A DNA stretch of 17,046 nucleotides from Desulfuromonadaceae bacterium (lineage in GTDB: Bacteria > Desulfobacterota > Desulfuromonadia > Desulfuromonadales > SZUA-540): positions 1 through 17,046 of the forward strand of contig QKGY01000383.1 of assembly GCA_003250235.1 (NCBI GenBank), in the 5' to 3' direction. Position 1 is the stretch's first letter, and each line of letters begins with the position of its first letter. The notes beneath the pieces are model-generated. The model worked only from the letters and a program-made list of their open reading frames with translations, did no database searches and was not told the origin of the DNA. Positions 15,289-17,046 of this stretch are shown here, in pieces. The position numbers were made by a program, and so were the translations under genes.

Positions 15289-16458
15289 ATGCCCGGAAAT
15301 TCTTCCCACAAGACACGATTCACCTGGAGAAGTGGCCACCGTTTCCGGCTTCTTGTCGATGGGGGACGATTTTTCCCGGCTATGATCGAGAGAATACAGC
15401 AGGCGACTCACTACGTCCTGATGGAGATGTACCTCTTCGAGTCTGGCCAGCTGGCGGACCGGTTTATCAAAGCCCTGTCCGATGCCGCAGACAGGGGTGT
15501 CGATGTGTACCTTCTTCTGGATGGCTACGGCTGTTTCAATTTGAAACCACGCGATCGGCAGCACCTGACGAGTCGGGGGGTTCATGTGCTGGAGTACAAC
15601 CCCCTGCATTATCTGCGCTGGCAACGTAATCTTTTCCGCAATCACCGAAAGCTGCTCCTTGTCGATGGCCAGGTGGCGTTTACCGGTGGGACGGGGATTA
15701 CGGACCGTTTCGATCCGCAGAGCTATCCGGATCGCTACTGGCATGAAATCATGATTGCCGTGGAGGGCCCCAGTGTGGCGCATTGGCAGGCGTTGTTTCT
15801 GGAAACCTGGAACCGATGGTCGGAGGCTCCAATCACTCTTCCATCGGTTCGCTTTCTCAGTGAAGGCGCGGAGGGAACCCTCGGCCGGGTGGCTGCGCAT
15901 ACCAGTACTCTGGGAAAATCGGAGATCCTGCGTTCGTTCATTACCCATATCCGCCATGCGAGACAGCGGGCATGGCTCGCAACGGCCTATTTTGTCCCGC
16001 CGGGCAAGCTGCGGAGGGCTCTGGGTCAAAGCGCCCGTCGCGGAACGGATGTCCGATTGATGCTCCCGGGTCCGGTGACCGACCACCCCGCAGTGCGGTG
16101 GATGGGCCGCCGACACTACGAACGGATGCTGCGCAACGGAGTGCGCATCTTTGAGTATCAGCCACGGTTTCTGCACGCCAAAGTCCTTTTATGCGATGCC
16201 CGAGTGAGTATCGGTTCGACCAATGCCGACCGGTGGAATTACCACTGGAATCTGGAGGCCAACCAGGAGGTGGATGATCCGGTTATTGCCGAACAGGTAC
16301 AGGCCCTCTTTGAACATGATTTCGCCCTCTGCCAGGAAATCATCTATCCCGCCTGGCGCTTGCGACCCTGGTACTATCGTCTTCGAGAGCGGCTCTGGGG
16401 AGGGGTGATCGGTTTGGTGTCCCGCTTTGGCAAGGAATCACGGCGACCGCCCAAGTGA
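15289..16458 (+). CDS. Phospholipase D-family enzyme, ClsB-like cardiolipin synthase
   Basis: 389 residues from ATG 15289, with GGGGA at 15277-15281 upstream. Two HKD motifs are intact: NHRKLLLVDG with His119, Lys121 and Asp126, and LHAKVLLCD with His296, Lys298 and Asp303. Each is followed by the expected turn (FTGGTGITD and SIGSTNADRWN). The N-terminus, with FRLLVDGGRFFPAMIERI, is the usual start of a cardiolipin synthase catalytic domain. There is no N-terminal transmembrane pair, as in Escherichia coli ClsB rather than ClsA. The expected reaction is phosphatidyl transfer giving cardiolipin from phosphatidylglycerol and a second phospholipid. Other PLD-type transferases cannot be excluded. 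It is divergent from dctQ and ends before a strong terminator. Confidence 0.87.
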   Translation: MPGNSSHKTRFTWRSGHRFRLLVDGGRFFPAMIERIQQATHYVLMEMYLFESGQLADRFIKALSDAADRGVDVYLLLDGYGCFNLKPRDRQHLTSRGVHVLEYNPLHYLRWQRNLFRNHRKLLLVDGQVAFTGGTGITDRFDPQSYPDRYWHEIMIAVEGPSVAHWQALFLETWNRWSEAPITLPSVRFLSEGAEGTLGRVAAHTSTLGKSEILRSFITHIRHARQRAWLATAYFVPPGKLRRALGQSARRGTDVRLMLPGPVTDHPAVRWMGRRHYERMLRNGVRIFEYQPRFLHAKVLLCDARVSIGSTNADRWNYHWNLEANQEVDDPVIAEQVQALFEHDFALCQEIIYPAWRLRPWYYRLRERLWGGVIGLVSRFGKESRRPPK

Positions 16459-16562
16459 TCCCCTTACGGAGGGAATAGTCGTTCAGGGCCAGGATGGCGG
16501 CTGAGAGCTGTCACGTTGCAGGGATTTGACGCAGGAAAGTGTCTTGGCGGAATGAGGTGGGA

Positions 16563-16594
16563 AAAAGGGCAGAGCCATATGGCTCTGCCCTTTG
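16563..16594. terminator. Perfect palindromic terminator after the PLD-family gene
   Basis: The sequence 16564-16593 is a perfect palindrome of 15+15 bases centred on CATATG: AAAGGGCAGAGC pairs with GCTCTGCCCTTT. Flanking A and short T runs allow use in both directions, for the PLD-family gene and for the convergent 77-residue gene. Confidence 0.85.
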
Positions 16595-16625
16595 ACATGC
16601 TTGGAATTGGGTGCGAGAAACGCTT

Positions 16626-16859
16626 TTAGTTTTTGCGCCTTTTGGATTCCCAGATGGTCGGCTCTACTTCGGAGCTATAGCGCTCGACGAATTCGGCGAT
16701 ATTCTCCTCGGTCAGCTCGATCTCGCCGTCAGGAAGCCGGACGGTGTGATGTTTTTCCATGATGACCGCGTTGAAAACCTTTTGGGCGAAAGCGTGGTCG
16801 CGGATGCAGTATTTGATGACATGACTGACAACGTCTTCGTTGAAATGCTGGGTGGCCAT
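16626..16859 (-). CDS. Small protein of unknown function, 77 residues
   Basis: ATG at 16859-16857 is chosen because AAAGGAGG (complement of 16867-16874) stands seven bases upstream; the frame could extend to 16892 without support. The protein begins MATQHFNEDVVSHVIKYC and continues through KVFNAVIMEKHHTVRLPDG to an acidic stretch, ELTEENIAEFVERYSSE, and a basic tail, KRRKN. It has one Cys and no membrane helix or signal peptide. I do not recognise the family. The strong ribosome binding site and clean terminator support a real gene. It lies 121 bases downstream of a partial gene on the same strand. Confidence 0.75.
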   Translation of the reverse strand: MATQHFNEDVVSHVIKYCIRDHAFAQKVFNAVIMEKHHTVRLPDGEIELTEENIAEFVERYSSEVEPTIWESKRRKN

Positions 16860-16914
16860 GAAAGATCCTCCTTTCCTTGGCGATGAAAGCATTCACAGAG
16901 ATTCTGTCCACTTC

Positions 16915-16926
16915 GTATAGTTATAC
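16915..16926. promoter_or_regulatory. Inverted repeat GTATA-GT-TATAC upstream of the 77-residue gene
   Basis: GTATA at 16915-16919 and TATAC at 16922-16926 form a 12-bp near-perfect dyad. On the minus strand it contains TATAAC and TATACG, either of which could act as a -10 element. It lies about 56 bases upstream of the ATG, where a promoter or operator is expected. No clean -35 was found. Confidence 0.3.
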
Positions 16927-16980
16927 TTTAATGGATTTCTGTGAACTGGCAAGGTCCTTTCGCCGCAGCCGTCAACGCAT

Positions 16981-17046
16981 CTATTCCCGCACGTAGGTAT
17001 CGATGTCGGTCTCGTGAACCATGGCCATGGTATGGGCGTACTCGGA
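16981..17046 (-). CDS. C-terminal end of a gene entering from the right edge (partial)
   Basis: The minus strand is open from the window edge and ends at TAG (complement of 16981-16983). It encodes 21 residues that include YAHTMAMVHETDIDTYVRE. The start and most of the gene lie beyond the window. The fragment is too short to assign to a family. Its frame and stop fit a gene upstream of the 77-residue protein, but the stretch could also be open by chance. Confidence 0.5.
   Translation of the reverse strand, partial: SEYAHTMAMVHETDIDTYVRE

Noticed and set aside
15226..16176. 316-residue open frame on the minus strand
   Set aside because: Antisense to the PLD-family gene with both HKD motifs; no ribosome binding site and no domain.

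Overview
The window reads as a Gram-negative bacterial chromosome segment of fairly high GC. It carries envelope proteins, lipid enzymes and secondary transporters, including a Tat-type lipoprotein TRAP binding protein. The gene mix would fit a Desulfuromonadia-type (former deltaproteobacterial) anaerobe, but that placement rests on gene content alone and is weak. No rRNA, tRNA, CRISPR array, transposase, integrase or phage gene is visible. No stretch longer than about 200 bases lacks a gene.

Left edge (1-2760): the C-terminal 898 residues of a giant repetitive surface or exported beta-helix protein, open at the left edge. It has five visible 99-residue tandem units followed by degenerate rungs, and ends at a strong terminator. 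Next (2878-6619) is a four-gene co-directional cluster with gaps of 36, 2 and 35 bases: an AI-2E/PerM-family membrane protein, a DUF815-type AAA ATPase, a MarC-family membrane protein and a patatin-like phospholipase. Two minus-strand genes follow: a tRNase Z-like metallo-beta-lactamase-fold hydrolase (7025-8119) and, downstream of it, an unrecognised 89-residue protein (6639-6908). A divergent AspT/AAE-family transporter with two RCK_C domains runs 8304-9902.

The middle (9951-10588) holds a frameshifted gene for an exported protein with a striking MADxIxx heptad repeat, divergent from an MFS transporter (10757-11995). Then comes a TRAP transporter with an unusual layout. Its substrate-binding lipoprotein (12146-13264, plus strand) converges on the dctQ-dctM pair (15169 to 13341, minus strand) at a symmetric bidirectional terminator. 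The dctM frame is broken near 13832, and the break appears to remove part of a cytoplasmic loop. The dctP and dctQM units carry similar promoter-like elements (TTGACA, 17 bases, TAATKT), which would let the separated parts be expressed together.

Right edge: a ClsB-like phospholipase D-family enzyme (15289-16458), a perfect palindromic terminator, an unrecognised 77-residue protein on the minus strand (16626-16859), and the last 21 codons of another minus-strand gene entering from the right. Two of about fourteen genes are disrupted, so the segment is either decaying locally or carries assembly errors; the two cases need to be separated by read-level evidence. I see no clear defence or mobile system. 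The least-explained items are the beta-helix protein, the MADxIxx protein, the four-gene membrane cluster and the two small unknown proteins.
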